This document shows, piece by piece, positions 18,545 to 27,632 of a DNA stretch of 64,000 bases. The notes under the pieces were generated by a model that made no database searches, was not told the DNA's origin, and was given only the letters and a program-made list of their open reading frames with translations. The position numbers were made by a program, and so were the translations under genes. This DNA comes from Azospirillum thermophilum (lineage in GTDB: Bacteria > Pseudomonadota > Alphaproteobacteria > Azospirillales > Azospirillaceae): contig NZ_CP029353.1 of assembly GCF_003130795.1 (NCBI RefSeq), forward strand, positions 1,007,501-1,071,500, in the 5' to 3' direction. Position 1 is the first letter of the stretch. Each line of letters opens with the position of its first letter.

Positions 18545-19607
18545 CCGGGAGGTCCGCCGCCGGCTCGACGCCGTGCTGACGGGGATCGAACGCTATCGCC
18601 ACCATCCCTACCGGCGCGCCCTGGCCGATCCGCCCGTCGTCTGGCAGGAGGGCGGGACGCGGCTGCTGGATTACGGGCTGCTGGATTACGGGCAGCTCGA
18701 CAGCGGGCTGCCGCAGGGCGGGGCCGCAGCCGGCCGCGACGCGGTGCCGGTGCTGTTCGTGCCGTCGCTGGTCAACCGGCACTACATCCTCGACCTGTCG
18801 GCCGACAAGAGCCTGATGCGCTGGATGGCCGGGCAGGGCCTGCGCCCCTTCCTGATCGACTGGGGGACGCCGGGCCCGCTGGAGCGCCGCTATACCCTGA
18901 CGGACTATATCGCCGGGCGGCTGGAACGGGCGCTGGACGCGCTGGTTCAGTCGGTCGGCCGCCCGGTTCCGGTGGTCGGCTACTGCATGGGCGGGCTGCT
19001 GGCGCTGGCGCTGGCGCAGCGCCGGCCCGACGCGGTGTCGCGGCTGGGGCTGCTGGCGACGCCCTGGGACTTCCATGCCGAGGACGCCGCCATGGCGCGG
19101 CGGGTCGCCGCCTTCCTCCAGCCCTTCGGCCCGGCGGTCGAGGCCTGGGGGGAGCTGCCGGTGGATGCGCTGCAGGCGCTGTTCGCCCAGCTCGATCCGC
19201 TGCTGGCGCTGAAGAAGTTCACGCAGTTCTCGCGCATGGCGCCGGACAGCCGCGCGGCTCTCGCCTTCGTGGCGCTGGAGGACTGGTTGAACGACGGGGT
19301 GCCGCTGGTCGCCGGGGTGGCGCGCGACGCGCTGGCCGGCTGGTACGGGCGCAACGACACGGTCCGGCGCAACTGGCTGGTGGCCGGCCTGCCGGTGGAG
19401 CCGGCGGCGGTCCGCGTCCCGTCGCTGGTGATGGTGCCGGAGCGCGACCGCATCGTCCCGCCGGCCTCGGCCGCGGCGCTGGCAGAGGAGTTACTTCATT
19501 CGCAAATGATCGTGCCTCCTTTGGGGCATATTGGGATGGTGGTCAGCGCCGGCGCCGAAACTGCCGTCTGGCTTCCCCTAGCCAAATGGCTGGCTGCGAC
19601 AGGTTAG
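18324..19607 (+). CDS. phaC: Class III-like poly(3-hydroxyalkanoate) synthase PhaC
   Basis: 427-residue alpha/beta-hydrolase-fold polymerase that would join 3-hydroxyacyl-CoA units into PHB. The modified lipase box GYCMGG (Cys nucleophile) is present with the catalytic Asp region VMVPERDRIVP and His region PLGHIGMVVSAG. FLIDWGTPGP is also typical of PhaC. It is longer at the N-terminus than most class III PhaC proteins, with a helical RAEEMRRLARQADEAG segment. Its ATG lies 221 bases inside the PhaE-like gene, and third-position G/C is very high from that ATG on, which supports the start. Confidence 0.85.
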   Translation: MTGPAAGPVLPRLGPRPLAQHLTMAVGSLLGSLAVLPLWRNGSLPWKAELAQRAEEMRRLARQADEAGLQRAVDREVRRRLDAVLTGIERYRHHPYRRALADPPVVWQEGGTRLLDYGLLDYGQLDSGLPQGGAAAGRDAVPVLFVPSLVNRHYILDLSADKSLMRWMAGQGLRPFLIDWGTPGPLERRYTLTDYIAGRLERALDALVQSVGRPVPVVGYCMGGLLALALAQRRPDAVSRLGLLATPWDFHAEDAAMARRVAAFLQPFGPAVEAWGELPVDALQALFAQLDPLLALKKFTQFSRMAPDSRAALAFVALEDWLNDGVPLVAGVARDALAGWYGRNDTVRRNWLVAGLPVEPAAVRVPSLVMVPERDRIVPPASAAALAEELLHSQMIVPPLGHIGMVVSAGAETAVWLPLAKWLAATG

Positions 19608-19720
19608 CCGCTCCCCTCAGGGTGCCTTGCATTGGTCCCGGTGCAGGCCTTAAGGTGAGGAACTTTCCAGCGCCACCCCCGACACGATAATAAAACTGTC
19701 GCATACGAGGAGCGTTACCC

Positions 19721-20896
19721 ATGACCGAGGTTGTTATTGCCAGTGCGGCGCGTACGCCCATCGGCAGCTTTAACGGGGCGTTCGGCTCCGTTCCGGCCCA
19801 TGTGCTGGGCGAGGTCGCCATCCGGGAGGCGCTGAACCGCGCGAAGACCGACGCGGCCGAGGTCACCGAGGTCATCATGGGCCAGATCCTGACCGCCGGT
19901 CAGGGGCAGAACCCGGCCCGCCAGGCGGCGGTGAACGCCGGCATCCCGGTCGAGAAGACCGCCTTCGGCATCAACCAGCTCTGCGGCTCGGGCCTGCGCG
20001 CGGTGGCGCTCGGCTACCAGGCGATCCGCAACGGCGACGCCGAGGTGATGGTCGTCGGCGGCCAGGAGAGCATGAGCATGGCGCCGCACGTCATGTATCT
20101 GCGCGGCGGCGTCAAGATGGGCGCTGCGGAGATGCTCGACAGCATGCTGAAGGACGGCCTGTGGGACGCCTTCCAGGGCTATCACATGGGCACGACCGCC
20201 GAGAACGTCGCCCAGAAGTGGCAGCTGACCCGCGACGAGCAGGATGCCTTCGCCGCGGCCTCGCAGCAGAAGGCCGAGGCCGCCCAGAAGGCCGGCCGCT
20301 TCAAGGACGAGATCGTCCCGGTCACCATCAAGGGCCGCAAGGGCGACACCGTCGTCGACACCGACGAGTACCCCAAGCACGGCACCACGCCGGAGACGCT
20401 GGCGAAGCTGCGCCCGGCCTTCTCGAAGGACGGCACGGTGACCGCCGGCAACGCGTCCGGCATCAACGACGGTGCCGCCGCCCTGGTGCTGATGACGGCG
20501 GAGAACGCGGCCAAGCGCGGCATCACCCCGCTGGCGCGCATCGTGTCCTGGGCCACGGCCGGCGTCGATCCGGCGGTCATGGGCACCGGCCCGATTCCGG
20601 CCTCCCGCCTCGCGCTGGAGAAGGCGGGCTGGAGCGTGGACGATCTCGACCTGATCGAGGCGAACGAGGCCTTCGCCGCCCAGGCGCTGGCCGTCAACAA
20701 GGACCTGGGCTGGGATACCAGCAAGGTGAACGTGAATGGCGGCGCCATCGCGCTCGGCCACCCGGTCGGTGCGTCGGGCGCCCGCGTCCTGACCACGCTG
20801 CTGTACGAGATGGGCCGCCGCGACGCCAAGAAGGGCCTCGCCACGCTCTGCATCGGCGGCGGCATGGGCATCGCCCTCTGCGTGGAGCGCGGCTGA
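19721..20896 (+). CDS. phaA: Acetyl-CoA acetyltransferase (beta-ketothiolase)
   Basis: 391-residue thiolase condensing two acetyl-CoA to acetoacetyl-CoA, the first step of PHB synthesis. The acyl-accepting Cys is in [11 protein letters not shown] (about residue 89), the His in [10 protein letters not shown] (about 348) and the second Cys in CIGGGMG (about 378). Length and motifs are those of PhaA/AtoB thiolases. ACGAGGAGCG lies before the ATG at 19721. It follows phaC by 113 bases and precedes phaB by 198 bases; both gaps are long enough for separate promoters. Confidence 0.96.
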   Translation: MTEVVIASAARTPIGSFNGAFGSVPAHVLGEVAIREALNRAKTDAAEVTEVIMGQILTAGQGQNPARQAAVNAGIPVEKTAFGINQLCGSGLRAVALGYQAIRNGDAEVMVVGGQESMSMAPHVMYLRGGVKMGAAEMLDSMLKDGLWDAFQGYHMGTTAENVAQKWQLTRDEQDAFAAASQQKAEAAQKAGRFKDEIVPVTIKGRKGDTVVDTDEYPKHGTTPETLAKLRPAFSKDGTVTAGNASGINDGAAALVLMTAENAAKRGITPLARIVSWATAGVDPAVMGTGPIPASRLALEKAGWSVDDLDLIEANEAFAAQALAVNKDLGWDTSKVNVNGGAIALGHPVGASGARVLTTLLYEMGRRDAKKGLATLCIGGGMGIALCVERG

Positions 20897-21094
20897 CCAA
20901 CCGGCGGGCCGCCAGCCTTCGGGCGACGCGGCCCCTTTGTCCCGGGGGCGGGGTGACCGGTCGGTGCGGCCGGCTCCCGCCGCGGGGTGGCCTTACAGGC
21001 CCGACGGCCGCAAGCCCGATGGCTTACAGGCCCAATAAAGTGCGTCGATAAAAAGCGAACAGCGCATAACAGCAATCAACCTGGGGAGAAAAAC

Positions 21095-21817
21095 ATGGCA
21101 CGAGTTGCAGTCGTCACCGGTGGTACCCGCGGCATCGGTGAGGCTATCTGCGTCGCCCTGAAGAATGCCGGTTACAAGGTGGCCGCCAACTATGGCGGGA
21201 ATGACGACGCCGCGCGCGAGTTCTCGGAGCGGACCGGCATTCCGGCCTACAAGTTCGACGTCTCCGACTTCGACGCCTGCAAGGAGGGCATCGCGAAGAT
21301 CGAGGCCGACCTGGGTCCGGTCGAGGTGCTGATCAACAACGCGGGCATCACCCGTGACGGCGTCATGCACCGCATGAGCTACGAGCAGTGGGAGAAGGTG
21401 ATCCACACCAACCTGTCCTCCTGCTTCAACATGTGCCGCAACGTCATCGAGGGGATGCGCGAGCGCGGGTTCGGCCGCATCGTCAACATCGGTTCGGTGA
21501 ACGGCCAGGCCGGCCAGTACGGCCAGGTCAACTATGCCGCGGCGAAGTCGGGCATCCACGGCTTCACCAAGGCGCTGGCGCAGGAGAGCGCCGCCAAGGG
21601 CATCACGGTCAACGCCATCGCCCCCGGCTACATCGACACCGACATGGTGCGCGCGGTGCCGGCCAACGTGCTGGAGAAGATCGTCGCCCGCATCCCGGTC
21701 GGCCGCCTGGGCCGCGCCGAGGAGATCGCCAAGGCGGTGCTGTACCTCGTCGACGACGACAACGGCTTCATGACCGGCTCGACCCTGTCGGTCAACGGCG
21801 GCCAGCACATGTACTGA
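21095..21817 (+). CDS. phaB: Acetoacetyl-CoA reductase
   Basis: 240-residue short-chain dehydrogenase reducing acetoacetyl-CoA to (R)-3-hydroxybutyryl-CoA with NADPH, the monomer for PhaC. The Rossmann motif TGGTRGIG is at residues 8-15, NNAG at about 86, the catalytic Ser in IGSVNG, and YAAAKSG holds the Tyr and Lys. The ATG at 21095 has GGGGAG nine bases before it; the frame is open further upstream but that part is non-coding. A strong terminator follows. Confidence 0.97.
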   Translation: MARVAVVTGGTRGIGEAICVALKNAGYKVAANYGGNDDAAREFSERTGIPAYKFDVSDFDACKEGIAKIEADLGPVEVLINNAGITRDGVMHRMSYEQWEKVIHTNLSSCFNMCRNVIEGMRERGFGRIVNIGSVNGQAGQYGQVNYAAAKSGIHGFTKALAQESAAKGITVNAIAPGYIDTDMVRAVPANVLEKIVARIPVGRLGRAEEIAKAVLYLVDDDNGFMTGSTLSVNGGQHMY

Positions 21818-21857
21818 TCCCGGAAGGGGCGGCCCGGCCGCCCGTTCGCCGAGACCG

Positions 21858-21890
21858 GCCCCTCTCCCGGTACCGGGGGAGGGGCTTTTT
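21858..21890 (+). terminator. Rho-independent terminator of phaB
   Basis: A 14-bp inverted repeat (GCCCCTCTCCCGGT with one mismatch against its partner) is followed immediately by TTTTT at 21886-21890, 40 bases after the phaB stop. The stem shares the CCCTCTCCC core of the GC palindromes seen elsewhere in the window. Confidence 0.85.
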
Positions 21891-21907
21891 CGTGGAGGCC
21901 GGCCCGC

Positions 21908-21977
21908 TATTGCGGCTGGAGCCGTCCCCCCATTACTGCGGCTGGAGCCGCGCTCCCCATTATTGCGGCTGGAGCCG
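21908..21977. repeat. Three tandem copies of a 17-bp core around a stop codon
   Basis: Copies at 21908-21924, 21934-21950 and 21961-21977 (core T-A-T/C-TGCGGCTGGAGCCG) with periods of 26 and 27 bases. The last copy codes for the C-terminal RLQPQ and borders the stop of the small minus-strand protein; the others lie just after its stop. Confidence 0.85.
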
Positions 21978-22403
21978 CACCGAGGCCATCTTGCTGCTGT
22001 CCACCGGCTCGGCCGAGCAGCCGCCGAGCGTCGGGCCGAGGGGGATTTCGCCGAGCGCGCCGAGCGCACCTTCGGACTTCAGCCGGCCGACGAAGCCGGC
22101 CTCGCGTCCGCGGGCGACCCAGGCGAAGCCGAGCCAGGTCGCGCGGACCGGCTCGCCGCCGGCGCGGACCATGGCGCCGAAGGCCTCGTCGTCCGGGGTG
22201 CCGGGGCGGAAGACGGCGAGCACCAGACCCTCCGTGTCGTCGGGCAGCGCCGCCTGCCGGACCGAGACCGTCATCATCGCCGCCCACACCGCCAGCACCA
22301 CCGCGCCCAGCGCCAGGGCGAAGCCGTGGCCGATCCCGCCGCCGGTGGAGGGGGCCGGCGGCGGCATGTCGGACATGGGGGAGGGCGGCGGACGGTCGTT
22401 CAT
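21960..22403 (-). CDS. Small membrane-anchored protein of unknown function
   Basis: 147-residue protein: Pro-rich cytoplasmic start, one transmembrane helix (about residues 26-48, FALALGAVVLAVWAAMM), then a predicted periplasmic domain with FGAMVRAGGEPVRATWLGFAWVARG and LGPTLGGCSAEP. No named family is recognised. It begins eight bases after the MFS transporter gene on the same strand, so the two are probably cotranscribed. Its last residues fall in a tandem repeat that continues past the stop. Confidence 0.65.
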   Translation of the reverse strand: MNDRPPPSPMSDMPPPAPSTGGGIGHGFALALGAVVLAVWAAMMTVSVRQAALPDDTEGLVLAVFRPGTPDDEAFGAMVRAGGEPVRATWLGFAWVARGREAGFVGRLKSEGALGALGEIPLGPTLGGCSAEPVDSSKMASVRLQPQ

Positions 22404-22411
22404 GGGACAGC

Positions 22412-23662
22412 TTACGCCTTCGCTTCGGCCGCGGCCAGGGACGGGGCCGGCTTCTCGGCGATCGGCCAGTGGACGATGGTCGCGAACATGGCGAGCGCCA
22501 CGCCCAGCCACCACACCACGTCGTAGGAGCCGGTCTTCTCGTAGAGCACGCCGCCCAGCCAGACGCCGAGGAAGCCGCCGACCTGATGGCTGAAGAAGGC
22601 GAAGCCGTAGAGCATGCCCATGTAGCGCGTGCCGAACATCAGGGCGACGAGGCCGGAGGTCGGCGGCACGGTGGACAGCCACAGGATGCCCATGACCGCG
22701 GCGTAGAGCAGCACCGAGACGGGCGTGATCGGCACCAGGATGAAGATGGCGGTGGACAGGCCGCGCAGGAAGTAGTTGGCGCACAGCAGGTAGCGCTTGC
22801 TGTACTTGCCCGACAGCACGCCCGACGCGTAGGAGCCGACGATGTTGAACAGGCCGATCAGCGCCAGCGCCCAGGCGGCGAGCGACGGGCTGATGCCGGC
22901 TTCCGTCAGGTAGGGCGGCAGGTGCGTGGTGATGAAGGCGAGCTGGAAGCCGCAGACGAAGAAGCCGGAGACCAGCAGGACATAGCTGCGGTGCTGGAAG
23001 GCCTGACGGATCGCGGCGAGGAAGCCGATGTTGGCGCCGGTCACCGGCGGGGCGTTGTGATGGCCGCGGGCGCCGCCGAGGCCGGCCGCCAGCACGGGAA
23101 CCATCAGCATGGTGCCGCCGAGGATCAGCAGGGCGCTCTGCCAGCCGAAGGCGGCGAGGAAGGCCTGGCCCATCGGCGCGAAGAGGAACTGGCCCATCGA
23201 CCCGGCGGCGGTGGCGATGCCCACCGACCAGGAGCGCTTCTCCGGCGGCAGCATGCGGCTGAAGGCGGCGATCACCACGCCGAAGGAGGCGCCCGACAGC
23301 CCGAGCCCGATCAGCACGCCGGCCGACAGGTGCAGCATCAGGCTGCTGTCGGCATAGGGCATGAGGACGAGGCCGAGCGCGTAGAGCAGGCCGCCCCCCG
23401 CCAGGACGGGACCGGGGCCGAAGCGGTCGGTCAGCGCGCCGGCGAAGGGACCGCCGACGCCCCACAGCAGATTCTGGATCGCCATGGCCAGGGCGAAGAC
23501 GTCGCGGCCCCAGCCATGCGCCTCGGACAGCGGACCGATGAACAGACCCATGCTCGATCTCGGGCCGAAGGCGAGCATCGAGATCAGGCAACCGCAGGCG
23601 ACGATGACGGCGGGCGTGCGCCAGGATGCGGCGCCGCCCGGCTGCGGGCTGGTGGTTGTCAC
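22412..23662 (-). CDS. MFS transporter, monocarboxylate/oxalate-formate type
   Basis: 416-residue inner-membrane protein with about 12 hydrophobic helices. The loop 2-3 motif GALTDRFGPGPVL is the MFS A-motif, and the repeat-like segment in the second half fits the fold. General sequence character (RSSMGLFIGPLSEAHGW at residues 31-47) resembles the OFA/monocarboxylate porter branch, but the substrate cannot be read from sequence. A LysR regulator lies 100 bases upstream on the same strand and may control it. Confidence 0.88.
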   Translation of the reverse strand: MTTTSPQPGGAASWRTPAVIVACGCLISMLAFGPRSSMGLFIGPLSEAHGWGRDVFALAMAIQNLLWGVGGPFAGALTDRFGPGPVLAGGGLLYALGLVLMPYADSSLMLHLSAGVLIGLGLSGASFGVVIAAFSRMLPPEKRSWSVGIATAAGSMGQFLFAPMGQAFLAAFGWQSALLILGGTMLMVPVLAAGLGGARGHHNAPPVTGANIGFLAAIRQAFQHRSYVLLVSGFFVCGFQLAFITTHLPPYLTEAGISPSLAAWALALIGLFNIVGSYASGVLSGKYSKRYLLCANYFLRGLSTAIFILVPITPVSVLLYAAVMGILWLSTVPPTSGLVALMFGTRYMGMLYGFAFFSHQVGGFLGVWLGGVLYEKTGSYDVVWWLGVALAMFATIVHWPIAEKPAPSLAAAEAKA

Positions 23663-23762
23663 GAGGTCCTCCCTTGGTTTGCGCCGCGGATCGTCCGTGG
23701 GCGCCCGTGTCAGACCTTAGGCCCGCAACCGCCCTTCATCAAATTCATAATGGTCAATCGTA

Positions 23763-24716
23763 TCATTCCGCCGCGGAATGCAGGGCGAGACACTCCAGCG
23801 AGCGGGCCGGCGGCTCGGCCGGCAGCGACAGCTCGTGCCGCAGGCTGTCCTCCAGTGCGTCGAGCGCGATACCGGCGCGCCCGACATTGCGCCCGCGCAC
23901 CAGCCAGACGGCGATGGTCAGGGAGAAGTCCGGCACCGCGACCGGCCGGATGCGCGCCGCGTCGGCCGTGCGGGCGATCAGCCGGAGCGGCGCCAGCCCG
24001 TATCCGACGCCGCGGGCGACCAGCGACACCAGCAGCGTCTGGTCGAACGCCTCGACGGTCACGTTGGGCGTCAGGCCGCTGCGGCCGAGCGCGTGGGCCA
24101 TGGCGCTGCGGTAGCGGCATCCCTCCGGCTGCACCACCCAGCCGGTTGCGTTCATCGCGGCCAGCGTCGGCGGCAGGTCTCGCGCCCCGGCGGCGGCGAT
24201 CACCCGCACCTCCTCCCGGCTGAGGCAGACGCTGTCCAGCTCGGACGGCGGCGTGTCGTCGTCATGGGTCAGCACCACAGCCCCGTCGAGCGAGCCGTTG
24301 CGCACCTGGTCGAGCAGCGGCGTGCTCCAGTCGGAATGCAGCCGCAGGGTCAGGCCGGGGAAGCGGGCGCGCAGATCGTCGAGCGGGGCATGGGCGGTGG
24401 TCTGCAGCAGGACATGCGCCACCCCCAGCCGCAGCAGCCCGCGCGGCTCCGCCGAACCGGCGAAGGCGCCGGTCAGGTCGGCGGTGGCCGCCAGGATGCG
24501 CCGGGCATGGGCCAGGGCCAGCTCGCCGTCGCGGGTCAGCACCAGCGGTTTCGACTGGCGGTCGAACAGGACCACCCCCAGCTCCGCCTCCAGCCGCTGG
24601 ATCAGGCGCGACACCGCCGATTGGGTCAGCCCCAGCCGGTTGCCGGCCTCCTGCACCGATTGCGCCTCGGCGACGGTGACGAAGGTGCGGATCTCGTTCA
24701 GCTTCATATCGGGCAT
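23763..24716 (-). CDS. LysR family transcriptional regulator
   Basis: 317-residue regulator: winged helix-turn-helix at residues about 4-63 (AEAQSVQEAGNRLGLTQSAVSRLIQRLE) followed by the ligand-binding domain. The start is one of two nearby ATGs (24716 or 24707); GGCAGG precedes both. It resembles the GbpR/CbbR-like subgroup in its N-terminus. It lies upstream of and in the same direction as the MFS gene, so it may regulate that transporter (inference). Confidence 0.92.
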   Translation of the reverse strand: MPDMKLNEIRTFVTVAEAQSVQEAGNRLGLTQSAVSRLIQRLEAELGVVLFDRQSKPLVLTRDGELALAHARRILAATADLTGAFAGSAEPRGLLRLGVAHVLLQTTAHAPLDDLRARFPGLTLRLHSDWSTPLLDQVRNGSLDGAVVLTHDDDTPPSELDSVCLSREEVRVIAAAGARDLPPTLAAMNATGWVVQPEGCRYRSAMAHALGRSGLTPNVTVEAFDQTLLVSLVARGVGYGLAPLRLIARTADAARIRPVAVPDFSLTIAVWLVRGRNVGRAGIALDALEDSLRHELSLPAEPPARSLECLALHSAAE

Positions 24717-24822
24717 CCTGCCGACGGAGGAAGATGCGGGCGGCAACCGGTCTGGCCTCCCACTGTCGAGGTGGGATAGCGTCGGGTCAAGCGCAACCCG
24801 GAACCAGGAAAGGGCCGATCCC

Positions 24823-25347
24823 ATGAGCGATCCGAACGCCGCCCCCGCCGAGCGCCCGGAGGGCGACCGCGGACGGCGCGAGTACCCCGACCGCCCCTGG
24901 GTCGGGGTGGGGGTGGTGGTGTGGCGGGACGACCGGGTGCTGCTGATCCGGCGGGGCCGGGCGCCCCGGCTCGGCCAGTGGGCGCTGCCGGGCGGCGCCC
25001 AGGCGGTGGGCGAGACGGTGTTCGAGACGGCGGTGCGCGAGGTTCGCGAGGAGACCGGCCTGACCGTCGTGCCGACCGGGGTGGTCACGGTGGTCGACGG
25101 CATCACCCGCGACGAGGCCGGCCGCGTCCGCTTCCACTACACGCTGGTGGAGGTCGCGGCCGACTGGGTGGCGGGCGATCCGGCCTGCGCCGACGATGCG
25201 CTGGAGGCCCGCTGGGCGACGCCCGACGAGGCCGCCGCGCTGACGGAGTGGGACGAGACCCGGCGGGTCATTGCCCTGTCGGCCGATCAACGCTCCGCGG
25301 CGGGACGATCCGGCTCTCCGGCGGCTGGCGCTGGAGCTGGGCGATGA
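24823..25347 (+). CDS. Nudix hydrolase
   Basis: 174-residue protein with a complete Nudix box, G-x5-E-x7-REVREETGL (about residues 63-85), and GVVVWRDDRVLLIRRG beforehand. Such enzymes hydrolyse nucleoside diphosphates linked to another moiety; this type resembles the ADP-ribose pyrophosphatase/MutT-like group. Its last 80 bases overlap the convergent EAL gene, so the Gly/Ala-rich tail beyond about residue 150 is dispensable-looking. The ATG at 24823 follows AGGAAAGGG. Confidence 0.88.
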   Translation: MSDPNAAPAERPEGDRGRREYPDRPWVGVGVVVWRDDRVLLIRRGRAPRLGQWALPGGAQAVGETVFETAVREVREETGLTVVPTGVVTVVDGITRDEAGRVRFHYTLVEVAADWVAGDPACADDALEARWATPDEAAALTEWDETRRVIALSADQRSAAGRSGSPAAGAGAGR

Positions 25348-26143
25348 AGTCCGGCACCTCCGCCGCAGCCATCGGCCGGCCGAGCAGGTAACCCTGGATG
25401 CGGTCGCAGCGGAAGGCGCGGAGATAGTGGAGCTGCTCCGTCGTCTCCACCCCCTCGGCGATCACCGTCATGCCCAGCGCATGGGCCAGCTCCACCACCG
25501 CATGGACGATCGCCGCCGCGTCGCGGTCGGTCACCATGGCCTGGACGAAGCTCTTGTCGATCTTCAGCGATTCCACCGGCACCCGGCGCAGCAGGGCCAG
25601 CGAGGAATAGCCGGTGCCGAAATCGTCCAGCACCAGCCGCACCCCGGCGCCGCGCAGCTCCGTCAGCATCTCCCGCGCGGTGACGCTGTGGGTGAACAGC
25701 GCGGTCTCCGTCAGCTCCAGCTTCAGGTTCGCGGCGGGAAGGCCGGTGTCGATGAGGATGCCCAGCACCGTGCGGGCGAAGCCGGGGTCGTCGAACTGCC
25801 GGCCGGAGACGTTGACCGCGATGGGGAGGTCGGGCAGCCCGGCCTTCAGCCAGCCGGCCGCCGTCTCGCAGGCGCGCTGCAGCAGCCAGGAGCCCAGCAG
25901 ATGGATGGCGTCGCTGCTCTCGGCCATCGGGATGAAGACGTCCGGCGGGATCACCGTGCCGTCCGGCAGCCGCCAGCGGGCGAGGGATTCGAAGCCGGTG
26001 AGCTGCCCGCCGTGGGTGTCCGCCTGCGGCTGGTAGGCCAGCGAGATCTCGTCATGCACGATGGCGTCGCGGACCCGGTCGAGGAAGCTGTCCTGTCCCT
26101 CGGACGGCGCCCCATCGTCGTTGGCAATCCGGTTCGCCGCCAT
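25268..26143 (-). CDS. Stand-alone EAL-domain c-di-GMP phosphodiesterase
   Basis: 291-residue protein that is essentially one EAL domain, which hydrolyses cyclic di-GMP to pGpG. The EAL signature reads ESL (residues 52-54), with NVSGRQF, ELTET, DDFGTGYSSL (metal-binding Asp pair), KIDKSF and EGVETTEQ all present, so it should be catalytically competent. No GGDEF, PAS or membrane region. The ATG at 26143 is preferred (GGGGGACAGG before it); the frame continues to 26347. Upstream are two near-matches to the CtrA box. Confidence 0.88.
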   Translation of the reverse strand: MAANRIANDDGAPSEGQDSFLDRVRDAIVHDEISLAYQPQADTHGGQLTGFESLARWRLPDGTVIPPDVFIPMAESSDAIHLLGSWLLQRACETAAGWLKAGLPDLPIAVNVSGRQFDDPGFARTVLGILIDTGLPAANLKLELTETALFTHSVTAREMLTELRGAGVRLVLDDFGTGYSSLALLRRVPVESLKIDKSFVQAMVTDRDAAAIVHAVVELAHALGMTVIAEGVETTEQLHYLRAFRCDRIQGYLLGRPMAAAEVPDFIAQLQRQPPESRIVPPRSVDRPTGQ

Positions 26144-26259
26144 CCTGTCCCCCAACAACCGTCGGCCCCGGGAGCCGCCGGACCGGCATCCGCCATCTTG
26201 GCATCCGCCGCCTTGCCATCCCTTGGCCACAAGCCCCGGCTCGGGCATAAACAGCGCCG

Positions 26260-26298
26260 GTAAGTTTTTGTTAACCTTGTTATAAGGGGTAGTTAACC
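26260..26298. promoter_or_regulatory. Two near-consensus CtrA boxes upstream of the EAL gene
   Basis: GTAA-N7-TTAACC (26260-26276) and ATAA-N7-TTAACC (26282-26298) each differ from TTAA-N7-TTAACC at one base of the left half-site. They are 22 bases apart, 117-155 bases before the EAL start. CtrA binding is inferred. Confidence 0.4.
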
Positions 26299-26354
26299 GG
26301 TTCCCGGCCCTGCGCGGAAGAGTTAACGACGGGGCAACGTGTGACAATTAGCGG

Positions 26355-26396
26355 ACAAAAACAATGGGCCGGCCTCTGTGACAAGAGACCGGCCCC
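26355..26396 (-). terminator. Intrinsic terminator of ychF
   Basis: A 12-bp stem (GGGCCGGTCTCT against AGAGGCCGGCCC, one mismatch) with a 6-base loop at 26366-26395, followed on the minus strand by ATTGTTTTTG. It lies about 45 bases after the ychF stop. Confidence 0.8.
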
Positions 26397-26440
26397 GCCA
26401 TGAATAAAGATCAGCCCGTCGAACAGTCGTTCGCCGTATC

Positions 26441-27541
26441 TCAGACGTTGAAGCGGAAGTGGAAGATGTCGCCGTCCTGGACGACATACTCCTTGCCTTC
26501 CTGGCGCATCTTTCCGGCGTCCTTGGCGCCTTGTTCGCCGCCGAGCGTGACATAGCTTTCGAAGTCGATCGTCTCGGCCCGGATGAAGCCGCGCTCGAAG
26601 TCGGTGTGGATGACGCCGGCGGCCTCCGGAGCCTTGGCGCCGCGGCGCACGGTCCAGGCGCGCGCCTCCTTCGGACCGACGGTGAAGAAGGTGATGAGGT
26701 CGAGAAGCTGGAAGCCGGCCCTGATCAGCTTGTTGAGGCCGGTCTCCTCCAGCCCCATCGATTCCAGGAACTCGGCCTTCTCGGCCGGGTCGGCGAGCTG
26801 GGCGACCTCGGACTCGATGGCGGCGGAGATGACGACCATCCCGGCATTCTCGGCCCTGGCCTTCTCGGCGACCTTGGCGGAGAAGCCGTTGCCGGTGGCG
26901 GCCGAGGCCTCCTCGACGTTGCAGACGTAGAGCACGGGCTTGGAGGTCAGCAGCATGAACTGCTTGAAGACCGGCTTCTCCTCCTCGCTCACCTCGACGA
27001 CGCGGGCGGGCTTGCCGTCCTGCAGGACCTTGAGCGCGCGCTCCATCAGGTCGGCCTTGACCTTGCTGTCCTTGTCGCCGCCCTTGGCCTTCTTCTGGAG
27101 GCTGGTGAGCTGGCGCTCCAGGCTTTCCATGTCGGCGAGCATCAGCTCGGTCTCGACCACCTCGGCGTCGCGCAGGGGATCGACGTTGCCCTCGACATGG
27201 GTGATGTCGTCATCCTCGAAGCAGCGCAGCACATGGACGATGGCGTCCACCTCGCGGATGTTGGCGAGGAACTGGTTGCCCAGCCCTTCGCCCTTGGAGG
27301 CGCCGCGGATCAGCCCGGCGATGTCGACGAATTCGAGCTGGGTTGGGATGATCTTCTGCGACTTGGCGATCTCCGCCAGCTTGTCCAGCCGCGGGTCGGG
27401 CACGCCGACGCGGCCGACGTTCGGCTCCTTGGTGCAGAAGGGAAAATTCGCCGCCTCCGCCGCCTGGGTGGCGGTCAGCGCGTTGAACAGGGTCGACTTG
27501 CCGACGTTGGGCAGGCCGACGATGCCGCAATTGAAGCCCAT
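26441..27541 (-). CDS. ychF: Redox-regulated ATPase/GTPase YchF (OLA1 family)
   Basis: 366-residue cytoplasmic P-loop protein of the Obg-like family. The G1 loop GLPNVGKST is at residues 8-16, and the G3 region DIAGLIRGASKGEGLGNQFL is as expected. The C-terminal TGS-like domain ends GDIFHFRFNV, the typical YchF ending. Family members bind ribosomes and ATP and affect stress resistance. It lies just after pth on the same strand, the usual pth-ychF order. Confidence 0.96.
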   Translation of the reverse strand: MGFNCGIVGLPNVGKSTLFNALTATQAAEAANFPFCTKEPNVGRVGVPDPRLDKLAEIAKSQKIIPTQLEFVDIAGLIRGASKGEGLGNQFLANIREVDAIVHVLRCFEDDDITHVEGNVDPLRDAEVVETELMLADMESLERQLTSLQKKAKGGDKDSKVKADLMERALKVLQDGKPARVVEVSEEEKPVFKQFMLLTSKPVLYVCNVEEASAATGNGFSAKVAEKARAENAGMVVISAAIESEVAQLADPAEKAEFLESMGLEETGLNKLIRAGFQLLDLITFFTVGPKEARAWTVRRGAKAPEAAGVIHTDFERGFIRAETIDFESYVTLGGEQGAKDAGKMRQEGKEYVVQDGDIFHFRFNV

Positions 27542-27632
27542 GAGGGTGCTCGCCGTCGGAAATGCTGGAAATTGGAGCGCTTTATCCTACGTGGGCGCGC
27601 AAAGAGCAAACGGGAAGTGGGGGAGACGGGCG

